From: Micromonospora terminaliae
GTDB taxonomy: Bacteria > Actinomycetota > Actinomycetes > Mycobacteriales > Micromonosporaceae
Length of the DNA stretch: 64,000 nucleotides
NCBI RefSeq assembly: GCF_009671205.1
Contig: NZ_CP045309.1
Span: 4,712,001-4,776,000, forward strand
Reading direction: 5' to 3'
Both the position numbers and the translations under genes were made by a program. Of the stretch, positions 8,700-16,811 are shown piece after piece. Numbering within the stretch: the first letter of the stretch is position 1; every line of letters starts with the position of its first letter. The notes under the pieces were generated by a model. The model did not search any database, was not told the DNA's origin, and was given only the letters and a program-made list of their open reading frames with translations.

Positions 8700-9437
8700 G
8701 TGAGCTTCCCCGCGTCCGCTCCGGTGCTGCCCGACGTCCGTCGAGCCCTCGCGGTTTTTGCCCATCCGGATGATGTCGACTTCGGCTGTGCGGGCACCAT
8801 CGCCGGCTGGGTGGCCGAGGGTATCGAAGTGGCGTACCTCATCGCCACCCGTGGGGACTCCGGCGGCTTCGACAACACGCCGCGCGAGGAGATGCCGGCC
8901 CGGCGGGAGGCGGAGCAGCGGGCGGCGGCCGCCGCGGTCGGCGTACACCGGGTCGACTTCCTGGACGGCCACACCGACGGCGTCCTCACCCCCAGCCTGG
9001 TGCTGCGCCGGCAGATCAGCGCCGCGATCCGCCGGTTCCGGCCCGACCGGGTCCTGACCAGCTCGCCGCTGCGGCGCTGGGAACACCTGACCGGCCCGAG
9101 CCACCCCGACCACCTGGCCGTCGGCGAGGCCACCACCTGCGCGGTCTACCCGGACTCGCGCAACCGCTTCGCCTTCCCCGAGCTGCTCGACGAGGGGCTG
9201 GAGCCGTGGCTGGTCCGGGAGATCTGGTACGCCGGCGGACCCGGCCCGGACCACGCCGTCGACGTGACCGACCGGATCGACCGCAAGATCGCCGCGATGG
9301 AGGCGCACCGGTCGCAGACCGCCCACCTGGACGTGCCCACCTGGATCCGGGACCGGCTCACCACCGTGGCCGACAACGCCGGCCTCCCGCCCGGGCGGCT
9401 GGCCGAGGCGTTCACGGTGCTGCGCACCACCGAGTGA
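8700..9437 (+). CDS. PIG-L family zinc deacetylase (N-acetylglucosaminyl deacetylase-like)
   Basis: Zinc-dependent amidase of the LmbE/MshB/Mca superfamily, which removes acyl groups from N-acetylglucosamine-type or mycothiol-related substrates. The metal-binding signature AHPDD is at residues 21-25 (His22, Asp25 as ligands, Asp24 as likely base), and the second His ligand lies in SHPDH (134-138). The GTG at 8700 gives 245 residues; the frame extends upstream without homology. The neighbours give no pathway, and I would not call it MshB or Mca. Confidence 0.85.
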   Translation: MSFPASAPVLPDVRRALAVFAHPDDVDFGCAGTIAGWVAEGIEVAYLIATRGDSGGFDNTPREEMPARREAEQRAAAAAVGVHRVDFLDGHTDGVLTPSLVLRRQISAAIRRFRPDRVLTSSPLRRWEHLTGPSHPDHLAVGEATTCAVYPDSRNRFAFPELLDEGLEPWLVREIWYAGGPGPDHAVDVTDRIDRKIAAMEAHRSQTAHLDVPTWIRDRLTTVADNAGLPPGRLAEAFTVLRTTE

Positions 9438-9463
9438 CGCCCCGGCCGGGCGCGGCCGGGGCG
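9438..9463. terminator. Bidirectional terminator
   Basis: A 10-bp perfect stem (9438-9447 with 9454-9463) fills the 27-bp gap between the deacetylase stop and the stop of the convergent response regulator. Confidence 0.6.
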
Positions 9464-9464
9464 G

Positions 9465-10151
9465 TCAGACCAGGCGGCGGTCGGCGGCCCAGCGGGACAG
9501 CTCGTAGCGGTTGGACATCTGGAGCTTGCGCAGCACGTTGGAGACGTGGGTCTCGACGGTCTTTATCGAGATGTAGAGCTCCCGGGCGATCTCCTTGTAC
9601 GCGTACCCCCGCGCGAGCAGCCGGAGCACCTCGCGCTCCCGGTTGGTGAGCTGGTCCAGCTCCGGATCGGCCACCGGCGCGTCCGGCCGGGACGCGAAGG
9701 CGTCCAGCACGAAGCCGGCCAGCCGCGGGCTGAACACCGCGTCCCCGTCGGCCACCCGCCGGATCGCGTCGGTCAGCTCCTCGGGCGAGATGGTCTTCGT
9801 GACGTAGCCCCGGGCACCCGCCCGGATCAGCCCGATCACGTCCTCGGCGGCGTCGGACACGCTCAGGGCGAGGAACCGCACCTGCGGGTGGGTACGCCGC
9901 ATCGCCTCCAGCACGGCCCGGCCACCGCCGTCGGGCATGTGCACGTCGAGCAGCACCACGTCCGGCTGCATCGCCGCGATCCGGCTGACCGCCTCCGCCA
10001 CCGTGCTGGCCTCGCCGACCACCTCGACGCGCGCGCCGAGTTCGGCGCGAACGCCGGCCCGGAACATCGCGTGGTCGTCGACGAGGAACACCCGCAGCCG
10101 CCCGTCCCGGGGCGCCGCGCCCTCGACCGGTTCCTGCTCGACCATGGTCAT
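9465..10151 (-). CDS. LuxR/NarL-family response regulator of the PspC-kinase system
   Basis: DNA-binding partner of the adjacent kinase. The receiver domain (about 18-135) has the acidic pair Asp25-Asp26 and phospho-acceptor Asp69 (VVLLDV), with Lys in the KTISPEE segment. The C-terminal LuxR helix-turn-helix (about 165-225) has LTNREREVLRLLARGYAYKE and IKTVETHVSNVLRKL. The chosen ATG (10151) overlaps the kinase stop as ATGA, so the pair is translationally coupled. The order kinase-regulator and the divergent PspC/LiaF-like gene suggest a LiaRS/VraSR-like envelope-stress role (inference). Confidence 0.92.
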   Translation of the reverse strand: MTMVEQEPVEGAAPRDGRLRVFLVDDHAMFRAGVRAELGARVEVVGEASTVAEAVSRIAAMQPDVVLLDVHMPDGGGRAVLEAMRRTHPQVRFLALSVSDAAEDVIGLIRAGARGYVTKTISPEELTDAIRRVADGDAVFSPRLAGFVLDAFASRPDAPVADPELDQLTNREREVLRLLARGYAYKEIARELYISIKTVETHVSNVLRKLQMSNRYELSRWAADRRLV

Positions 10152-11458
10152 CTGTCCCTTTCCGCCGTGGAGCCGGACCCGCTGATCGGCAGGATCAGCC
10201 GGACCTCGGTCCCCTCCCCCGGCTCGGACCGGATCTCCGCCCGGCCACCGTGCCGCTTCATCCGTCCGATGATCGAACCCCGGACTCCGTGCCGGTGATC
10301 CTCCACCGTATCCGGGTCGAAGCCCTTCCCCCGGTCCCGGACGAAGGCGCTCACCTGCTCCGGCTCCACTTCGGCGTAGAGCGAGACGGTCTGCACCTCC
10401 GCGTGCCGGGCCGCGTTGACCAGCGCCTCCCGGGCCGCCGCGACCAGCGCCCCGACCCGTTCGTCGGTCTCCCGGTCGCCGACCACCACCGTCTCCACGG
10501 TGATGGCGAAGGTGTCCTCCACCTCGGCGGCGGCCTGCTCCAGAGCGGCCGCGAAGCGCTCGGTCGGCGAGGCGGTCGGCTTGTAGAGCCAGTTCCGCAG
10601 CGACCGCTCCTGGCCCCGGGCCAGCCGCTGCACCGTCTTCACGTCGCCGGCGTTGCGCTGGATCAGGGCGAGGGTGTGCAGCACCTGGTCGTGCACCATG
10701 GCGGCCAGCTCGGCCCGCTCCTGCTCCCGGATCCGCCCCTCGCGCTCCGAGCGGAGCTGGTTCCACGTACGCCAGAGCACCGGGCCGGTCACCACGCCCA
10801 CGCCGGCCAGCCCGACCAGCGCGAAGATGATCCCGTTGAGCACCGCGTCGAAGTTCTGCGCCGGGGAGTAGACCGCCGCCACGCCGATGATGCCGACGGC
10901 GACGAGCACCCCGCCGCCGATGAAGCGGAGCACGAACGCGCGCCGGTCGCTCTCCTCCACCACCGCGCCCAGCCAAGGCACCGCCATCGAACCGCCCCAC
11001 TGTCGGCGGCGCTCCGGCGCGGACTGGTGCCAGATCACCCCGGCGCCGACCGCGATGATCGCCACCAGCCAGCCGGCGGTGCCGGCCGCGCCGACCGAGT
11101 CGAAGGCGACGACCTGGAGCAGCAGCACGCCCAGCCCGATCGCCACGAACGGCAGCAGCTGGGCGAGGTCGCGGCGGGGCGGGACGGCGGTGTCGCCGGG
11201 CCGCGGCGGTACGACCGCCCAGAACGCGGCGTAGAGCAGCAGCCCGAGACCGCTCAGGCCGAGCAGCACCATGAAGGCCACCCGGACCCGGAGCACCGAG
11301 ATGCCCAGGTGCTCGGCGATGCCGGCGGCCACCCCGGCGGCCAGCCGGTGCTCGGTGGCCCGGTAGAGGCGCGGGGGGTGCGGGGTCACGGTGCTGCTGA
11401 TCGGAGGCTCCCGGGTCGGGGACGGCGTGCCGGCGGCGGCCGACGTCCCGATCGTCAC
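10148..11458 (-). CDS. Sensor histidine kinase with N-terminal PspC domain
   Basis: Membrane sensor of envelope state. Residues about 28-85 form a PspC domain (LYRATEHRLAAGVAAGIAEH followed by a long hydrophobic helix). Three or four more membrane spans run to about residue 230. A NarL-type phospho-acceptor box MVHDQVLHTL with His256 follows, and then an HATPase domain with an EALVNAARHA N-box and GKGFDP G-box. It has no large extracellular sensor domain, so it probably senses within or at the membrane. The GTG at 11458 gives 436 residues but has no clear ribosome site; the start is uncertain. It is divergent from the PspC/LiaF-like gene at 11579. Confidence 0.88.
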   Translation of the reverse strand: MTIGTSAAAGTPSPTREPPISSTVTPHPPRLYRATEHRLAAGVAAGIAEHLGISVLRVRVAFMVLLGLSGLGLLLYAAFWAVVPPRPGDTAVPPRRDLAQLLPFVAIGLGVLLLQVVAFDSVGAAGTAGWLVAIIAVGAGVIWHQSAPERRRQWGGSMAVPWLGAVVEESDRRAFVLRFIGGGVLVAVGIIGVAAVYSPAQNFDAVLNGIIFALVGLAGVGVVTGPVLWRTWNQLRSEREGRIREQERAELAAMVHDQVLHTLALIQRNAGDVKTVQRLARGQERSLRNWLYKPTASPTERFAAALEQAAAEVEDTFAITVETVVVGDRETDERVGALVAAAREALVNAARHAEVQTVSLYAEVEPEQVSAFVRDRGKGFDPDTVEDHRHGVRGSIIGRMKRHGGRAEIRSEPGEGTEVRLILPISGSGSTAERDR

Positions 11459-11514
11459 ACGGCCGCACCGCCCCGGACCACGGGGACGCCCCGGACATTC
11501 GCGGCCCCGGGATC

Positions 11515-11536
11515 TCAGGGTGGGGTCAGGGTCGGG
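11515..11536 (+). promoter_or_regulatory. Candidate regulator site: TCAGGG direct repeats upstream of pspC/liaF-like gene
   Basis: TCAGGG at 11515-11520 is repeated at 11526-11531, one helical turn apart, followed by a G-run. The repeat starts 64 bp before the ATG of the downstream gene and lies between it and the divergent kinase gene. A nearly identical 22-bp block occurs at 18881-18902 upstream of the other PspC gene. The response regulator encoded at 9465-10151 is the natural candidate to bind it (inference). Confidence 0.5.
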
Positions 11537-11578
11537 TCCTGAGGACGCTCGGGCGGCCGGGGCAGCAGGATCGGAGAC

Positions 11579-13384
11579 ATGACCGAGGACGCTGCCCGTC
11601 CGCCCCGCCCCGGGGCGGCAGCACAGGACGGGCCACCGCCACCCCCGCCGGGGACGGCGCCCACCGCCGCCGACGCCACGGCACCCCCGCCACCCGGATC
11701 CGTCCCGCCGCCCACCGGCGGCGGGCCGTCCGCCGACCCGCCACCCACCGGGTACGCCCCACCGCCCGGCGGCGCCGGCTTCACCTCCCGGTACGGGCTG
11801 GTCCGCCCCCGTGAGGGCCGCTACCTGGCCGGCGTCTGCGCGGCGATCGGCCGGGCCACCAACACCGACCCGGTGCTGTGGCGGGTGCTCCTGGCCGTGC
11901 TGGGCTTCTTCGGTGGCATCGGCATCCTCGTCTACGTCACCGCGTGGCTGATCATCCCGGGCGAGGGGGACACCGCCTCGCCGGTCGAGTCGATGCTCGG
12001 CCGCGGCCGGTCCAGCATGTCCCCGATCACCGTGATCGTGCTCAGCATCGTGGTCGCGGTCGGCTTCGGCTACGTCGTCACGAACGGGTTCCGGGCGATC
12101 CTGCTCGGGGCGGTGATCCTGATCGGCGGCGCGCTGCTGCTCAACCGCGACCAGCGCGGCCCGGCGACCCGGACGGCCGCACCCGGCGCGCCCGCCGGCC
12201 CGCCGCCGGGCCCGGTTCCCCCGGTGGCGTGGCCCGCGCCGCCGGCCGCCGCGCCCGCTCCCGGGACGCCGGCCGCCGCCGGACCGGTCCCGCCGCCCGC
12301 CACCCCGTCGACGCCCTGGCCGGGCACCCCGGCCGAGGCCGCCGCGGCGCCCTGGTCCGGCGCGCCGGCCGAGGCCACCCCGTGGTCCGGCGAGCCGCCG
12401 GTGACCGCCCCGCCGGCCGCCCGGCCGGAGCCGGGATACCCGCCCGCGCCGGTGTCCACGGCCGGCTGGCCGGCCACGACCGTCGCCCGGCCCGCCTGGT
12501 CCGAGCCGGAGCCCGCCGCGGCGCGACCGCCGGCCGTACCGGGCACCCGGTCCGGCGAGGCGTGGTCCGGCACCGAGACGGCCTGGTCCGCGGCCCCGAC
12601 CACCGGACGTCCCTACGAGGAGCCGGCCGCCGTGCCGCCGCCCGCCCCGGTGGGCGCGCCGCTGCCGCCCGGGGGCTACCGGCCGCCGTTCGCGCCGCAC
12701 GGCCCGTACGCCGGGTCGACCCCGCTCGCGCCGCCGGCGCCGACCCGCCCGGCCAAATCGCCGAAGCGGCCGAAGGAGCGTTCCGCGCTCGGCGCTGTCA
12801 CCTTCTCGCTGATCTTCCTGGCGCTGGGCGTGGTGGCGATGCTCGACCTGCTCGACGCCTTCCCGGTCGGCGCGGCCGGCTACTTCGCCGCCGTGCTGGC
12901 CACCATCGGGCTCGGGCTGCTCGTGGGTACCTGGTTCGGCCGGGCCCGCTGGCTGATCGCACTCGGTCTGGTGACCGCGGCGGCGCTCGGCATCGCCACC
13001 GTCGCCGAGTCCTACGACCGGGTCCGCGGGATCGACGGGGACGTCACGTGGGCCCCGGCCGACTACCGCGACCTGGCCGACCGGTACGAGAACAACTTCG
13101 GCGACGCCGTGCTGGACCTGCGCGCGGTCGACTTCGACAAGAAGGACACCCAGGTGACCGTCGAGATCAACTTCGGCAAGGCCACGGTGGTCGTCCCGCC
13201 GAACGTCGACGTCACCACGGTGGCCGACGTGAACGCCGGTGACGCCGACGTCTTCGGCCGGCGGACCGGCGGGCTGAACGGTCGCCAGTGGGAGAACACC
13301 GACCTCGGGCCGGACGGCCGCGGCGGCGGCACGCTGCGCCTGGTGGTCCACGTCAACGCCGGAAACCTGGAGGTGACCCGGTGA
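11579..13384 (+). CDS. PspC domain membrane protein with C-terminal LiaF-like domain
   Basis: Likely partner or target of the adjacent two-component system. Domains in order: Pro-rich head (1-68), PspC domain (about 72-135, RYLAGVCAAIGRATNTDP then a membrane helix), two further spans (about 140-185), a Pro/Ala/Trp linker of over 200 residues rich in PWSG-type repeats, more spans (about 400-480), and a beta-rich C-terminus with ENNFGDAVLDLRAVD and INFGKATVVVPPNVDV, which is the LiaF/toastrack pattern. ATG at 11579 follows GGAG. Length 601 is large because of the linker. LiaF-type proteins restrain the kinase in Firmicutes; that role here is inference. Confidence 0.85.
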   Translation: MTEDAARPPRPGAAAQDGPPPPPPGTAPTAADATAPPPPGSVPPPTGGGPSADPPPTGYAPPPGGAGFTSRYGLVRPREGRYLAGVCAAIGRATNTDPVLWRVLLAVLGFFGGIGILVYVTAWLIIPGEGDTASPVESMLGRGRSSMSPITVIVLSIVVAVGFGYVVTNGFRAILLGAVILIGGALLLNRDQRGPATRTAAPGAPAGPPPGPVPPVAWPAPPAAAPAPGTPAAAGPVPPPATPSTPWPGTPAEAAAAPWSGAPAEATPWSGEPPVTAPPAARPEPGYPPAPVSTAGWPATTVARPAWSEPEPAAARPPAVPGTRSGEAWSGTETAWSAAPTTGRPYEEPAAVPPPAPVGAPLPPGGYRPPFAPHGPYAGSTPLAPPAPTRPAKSPKRPKERSALGAVTFSLIFLALGVVAMLDLLDAFPVGAAGYFAAVLATIGLGLLVGTWFGRARWLIALGLVTAAALGIATVAESYDRVRGIDGDVTWAPADYRDLADRYENNFGDAVLDLRAVDFDKKDTQVTVEINFGKATVVVPPNVDVTTVADVNAGDADVFGRRTGGLNGRQWENTDLGPDGRGGGTLRLVVHVNAGNLEVTR

Positions 13385-14034
13385 AGGCTCACCGCACCGA
13401 CATCGTGTCGTTCGCCTTCGGGCTGGCCTTCCTCGGGCTGTCCGCCTGGTGGCTGCTGGCCCGGATCCTCGGGCTGGCACTGCCTCCGGTGGGCTGGTTC
13501 CTGGCGGGCGCGCTGATCCTGATCGGACTCCTCGGACTGGTCGGCGCGCTGCGCTCCGGCCGGCACCCGGCACCGGAACCGGCGGAGGCGACCGTGTCCG
13601 CGCCCTATGAGAGCGGCACGCCGGCAGGCTCCACAGCGGCCGGTGACGAGGCGGACGAGTGGGCCACCGACGCGGTGACCGACACGCCGCTCGCGGCGCG
13701 GGAGGACCGCCCGTTCGACGAGGAGCCACGCTGGTCGCCCGGCGCGCCGGAGGTCCGGAGCGAACCGGTGACCCGCGAGCTGCCCCGCGTCGAGCCGGCA
13801 CCTCAGGACTGGGCCGAACCGGCGACGGGCGAGCTGCCGGCCGCCGACGAGCGGAACGACGCGACCCGCGAGCTGCCCGCCGCCGACGAGCGGAACGACG
13901 CGACCCGCGAGCTGCCGACCGCCGAGGGCGGGGACGGCACGGCCGGGCCGGCCACCCGGGAGTTCCCGGCGGTCGACGAGGCGGCGGACCGGCCGGGGGG
14001 CGGTCCGCGTACCGGCGGGGACGGGCCGGGCTGA
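13381..14034 (+). CDS. Small membrane protein with acidic repeat tail, coupled to the PspC/LiaF-like gene
   Basis: The GTG at 13381 overlaps the preceding TGA, so it is co-translated with the PspC/LiaF-like protein. Residues about 8-60 contain two membrane spans. The remaining 150 residues are hydrophilic, Glu/Asp/Thr-rich and predicted disordered, and include a 13-residue unit ELPAADERNDATR repeated twice plus a partial third copy. I do not recognise a family beyond short actinobacterial LiaF-associated membrane proteins. The function is unknown; position suggests the same envelope-stress module. Confidence 0.75.
   Translation: MKAHRTDIVSFAFGLAFLGLSAWWLLARILGLALPPVGWFLAGALILIGLLGLVGALRSGRHPAPEPAEATVSAPYESGTPAGSTAAGDEADEWATDAVTDTPLAAREDRPFDEEPRWSPGAPEVRSEPVTRELPRVEPAPQDWAEPATGELPAADERNDATRELPAADERNDATRELPTAEGGDGTAGPATREFPAVDEAADRPGGGPRTGGDGPG
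13831..13920 (+). repeat. 39-bp in-frame tandem repeat
   Basis: A 39-bp unit occupies 13831-13869 and 13870-13908 almost unchanged, with a partial third copy after 13909. It encodes the 13-residue acidic repeat of the membrane protein at 13381-14034. Confidence 0.8.
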
Positions 14035-14067
14035 CCGGCGGCGGTGCGGCTCGCGGGCGGCGCCGCC

Positions 14068-14073
14068 TATGCT
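14068..14073 (+). promoter_or_regulatory. -10 candidate (TATGCT) of the psd gene
   Basis: TATGCT lies 135 bp upstream of the psd ATG, just after the preceding gene ends. It would give a 5' untranslated region of about 130 bases, longer than usual here. A ribosome site AGGAG is at 14194-14198. Confidence 0.35.
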
Positions 14074-14208
14074 GGCTGGTGGAGATCCCGCCTCCACCGG
14101 CCGGCCCACCCGTGGCGCCCCGGTCGCGGGCCGCGGCTCCCGGTCGGCCGGGTCGCCCGGGTCGGTCCCGTCTCCTTCCGTCTCTACCTCGTCAGGAGCC
14201 CGTCCGAG

Positions 14209-15456
14209 ATGACCCAGTCCCCCGCCGTACGCGTCACCGGTCCCACCGGTGCGGTCCGCGTCGGCGAGCGCGCCGCCCGCACCCTCGTCAGCGAGTTCGC
14301 CCGGCGCAACGACGCGAAGGCCGGCCTGCTGGTCGGCGCGACCCCGGAGTCCGCGGTGCTGGCCGCGGCGATCGAGGCGCTGCTCCCCGGCGACCGGCTC
14401 ACCGTCGTCCCGGCCGAGGGCGCCTCCGCGGCCGCGCTCCGCGCGCACGTGACGGCCCAGGGCCGCTGGGTGGCCGACCGGGTACGCGTGGTCGACACCC
14501 TCGCCGAGGCGGACGCCGCCGCGGTGGTGGTCGCGGCCGAGCCGTTCACCGGCACCGCCGAGGAGGCCCGCACCGCCGTCGACGGGCTGACGAAGTACCT
14601 GGCCGAGGGGGCCGTGCTGAGCGTGGCCGCGCCGCTGTTCCGCACCGAGGGCGCCGGGGCGGAGTTGGACCGGCAGGGCCTGCTGCACGGCATCCGCACC
14701 GACCTGGTGCTGCGCAACTCCCCGCCGGTGCGCGTACACCACCTGCGCTCCACCCCGGCGCCCGCCGCACTGGCCGCGTCGCTGTCCCCGGCGTACCGGC
14801 CGTCGAGCGTGCCGCTGACCCGGAGCATGCACATCGACTCCAACGGTGTGGCCGCCGCCGGCATCACCCTCGGGCTGGCCGCGCTGGCCCGGGCCGCCCG
14901 GCCGAAGTCCAAGCTGTGGCTGCTGCCGGCGCTGGCCGCCGCCCCGGTGGCCGCGTTCTTCCGGGACCCGGAGCGGGACGTGCCGGAGGACCCGTCGGCC
15001 GTGGTCGCCTCGGCGGACGGTCAGGTCCTGTCGGTGCAGCGGCTGCACGACGAGCGCTTCGGCGAGGGCGAGTGGCTGCGGATCGCGGTCTTCCTGTCCG
15101 TGCTGGACGTGCACGTCAACCGCTCGCCGGTGGCCGGCAAGGTGGTCGACTACTTCGTGGCCGACGGCGGCTTCGTCAACGCCATGAAGCCGGACGCCGA
15201 GCACAACGTGGCCGCGTACACGGTGCTGGACACCGACCACGGCACGGTCGTGGTGGCGCAGCGGACGGGGCTCATCGCCCGCCGGATCGTGCAGCGGGCG
15301 CCGGTGGGCGCGCTGCTGGCCCGGGGCGAGCGCTTCGGCCTGATCCGGTTCGGCTCGCGCACCGACGTCTACCTGCCGGCCGACGCCGCCGAGCCGCTGG
15401 TCGGCCCGGGCGACAAGGTGGTCGGCGGCGCGACGGTCATCGCCCGCTGGAGCTGA
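14209..15456 (+). CDS. psd: Phosphatidylserine decarboxylase with extra N-terminal Rossmann-like domain
   Basis: Decarboxylates phosphatidylserine to phosphatidylethanolamine in the membrane, using a pyruvoyl group made by self-cleavage. The C-terminal half (about 195-415) is the short, archaeal-type Psd: two membrane helices, FFRDPERDVPEDP, VLDVHVNRSPV, and the RFGSRTDV cleavage motif, with cleavage expected between Gly382 and Ser383 to give a 33-residue alpha chain. The first 190 residues (for example LLVGATPESAVLAAAIEALL) look like a nucleotide/SAM-binding Rossmann fold and are absent from the usual short Psd of about 210 residues. It is convergent with pssA, which makes its substrate. Confidence 0.9.
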   Translation: MTQSPAVRVTGPTGAVRVGERAARTLVSEFARRNDAKAGLLVGATPESAVLAAAIEALLPGDRLTVVPAEGASAAALRAHVTAQGRWVADRVRVVDTLAEADAAAVVVAAEPFTGTAEEARTAVDGLTKYLAEGAVLSVAAPLFRTEGAGAELDRQGLLHGIRTDLVLRNSPPVRVHHLRSTPAPAALAASLSPAYRPSSVPLTRSMHIDSNGVAAAGITLGLAALARAARPKSKLWLLPALAAAPVAAFFRDPERDVPEDPSAVVASADGQVLSVQRLHDERFGEGEWLRIAVFLSVLDVHVNRSPVAGKVVDYFVADGGFVNAMKPDAEHNVAAYTVLDTDHGTVVVAQRTGLIARRIVQRAPVGALLARGERFGLIRFGSRTDVYLPADAAEPLVGPGDKVVGGATVIARWS

Positions 15457-15487
15457 TCGCCGGGTCTCGACCGATCGCCGAACGCAG

Positions 15488-15517
15488 AAAGGGGCGCCGC
15501 TCTCGCGGCGCCCCTTT
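15488..15517. terminator. Bidirectional terminator between psd and pssA
   Basis: A perfect 13-bp stem (15488-15500 with 15505-15517) with a TCTC loop and T/A tails on both sides separates the convergent genes. Confidence 0.85.
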
Positions 15518-15530
15518 TCCGTGCTGCGGG

Positions 15531-16541
15531 TCAGGCGGTGCGGCGCTGGCGCAGCCAGAGCACGGGGCCGCTGACCAGGTAGCCCACCACCACGAGGGCG
15601 AAGGTGAGCCGGATGTCGACCAGCGCGCCGACCACCGGGGCCAGCCAGAGCCACGGCGGCAGCTTCACCAGCCGGGCGAGCTTCGCGTACGGGAAGCTGG
15701 AGACCATGGCGAAGGCGAGCAGCGCCACGCCGGAGACCATGACCAGGCCGGAGACCGGCACCCCGATCGCCACGGTGAGGGCCAGCACGGCCGCCGCCAT
15801 GGTGGTCGGTACGCCGCAGAAGAACCGGCCGTCCTTCGGCGAGACGTTGAACCGGGCGAGCCGGATGGCGGCGCAGGCCGCGACCAGGGCGCAGGCGACC
15901 GCGGCGGCCGCGGCCGGCACGGAGCCGGCCAGCGAGGCGTAGACCACGACCGGCGCGGCGAGGCCGAACGAGCACATGTCGGCCAGCGAGTCCATCTGCG
16001 CGCCGAACGGGCTGGCCACGTTGAGCTTGCGGGCCAGCGCCCCGTCCAGGCCGTCGAACGCGACGCACGCGATCAGGCAGAGCGCCGCGACCCGGACCTC
16101 GCCCTGCATGGCCAGGAAGATCGCCAGCATGCCGAGCATCAGGCTGCTCAGGGTGCAGGCGTTGACCAGCGCGAACTTCGCCCGGCGGGCGGCGGTGCGC
16201 TCGCCCGGCAGGAGCGGGATCGACATCGCGGGCGACTCGTCGACCGGCGTGGCCGGGGCGAGCGCCGGGCTGACCGGCATCACGGCCTCGACCTCGGCGT
16301 CGTACCGCGGGGCGTCGATCTCGGCCTCGTAGCGGCCGTAGCGGACACGCTGGCGGTCCGACCAGCGGTGGTCGGGGGTGACCAGGTCGGTCCCGGTGGC
16401 GGCGCTGTCCCGACGGCCCACCCGGACCAGCAGCACCTGGCGGGCGAACGTGCTGCTGCGGCGCAACCGGCCCGCCCAGCGACGCCCTGCGGGGCGCGGA
16501 CTGTCAGTCGTACGACGCCGGCGCCATGGGGCTCTCGGCAC
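15531..16541 (-). CDS. pssA: CDP-diacylglycerol--serine O-phosphatidyltransferase
   Basis: Makes phosphatidylserine from CDP-diacylglycerol and serine in the membrane. The CDP-alcohol phosphotransferase motif is present: DGLDGALAR, then GAQMDSLAD ten residues later, with all Asp residues intact. Around eight membrane spans follow, starting at about residue 125. The first 110 residues are basic and disordered. The GTG at 16541 was chosen because GGAGG lies 4 bases upstream; that gives 336 residues. Together with psd it supplies phosphatidylethanolamine. Confidence 0.92.
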   Translation of the reverse strand: MPRAPWRRRRTTDSPRPAGRRWAGRLRRSSTFARQVLLVRVGRRDSAATGTDLVTPDHRWSDRQRVRYGRYEAEIDAPRYDAEVEAVMPVSPALAPATPVDESPAMSIPLLPGERTAARRAKFALVNACTLSSLMLGMLAIFLAMQGEVRVAALCLIACVAFDGLDGALARKLNVASPFGAQMDSLADMCSFGLAAPVVVYASLAGSVPAAAAAVACALVAACAAIRLARFNVSPKDGRFFCGVPTTMAAAVLALTVAIGVPVSGLVMVSGVALLAFAMVSSFPYAKLARLVKLPPWLWLAPVVGALVDIRLTFALVVVGYLVSGPVLWLRQRRTA

Positions 16542-16811
16542 GTTTCCTCCATCACCGGATCGGGTTACCGCCACGTGGGCGGGTGTCCGGCTGTCTCGTG
16601 CCGGACCTTTCAGGCCCGGCAGCCCATTTGCGGAGTACACCATTGCACAGGGGATAGGGGGTTGGCGATAGCTGCCGGCGGTACTTATAACTCTCTTAAC
16701 CGCGCGAACCGCTCACTTATTCCCATCTCGGGCCTCATCGCCCGTTTTCGTCGCCCAATCCCAACTACCGACTGTACCGGAGGCGGGCCCGGCCGGCTCG
16801 GCGAGCGAGCG

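Noticed and set aside
10148..13801. A 1217-codon minus-strand frame running across the sensor kinase and the PspC/LiaF gene
   Set aside because: Only its last 436 codons encode the kinase; the rest is antisense to the real plus-strand genes.
15985..16811. A gene in the AT-richer stretch near 16630-16760
   Set aside because: The reading frames lack ribosome sites and homology; it is more likely the pssA promoter region.
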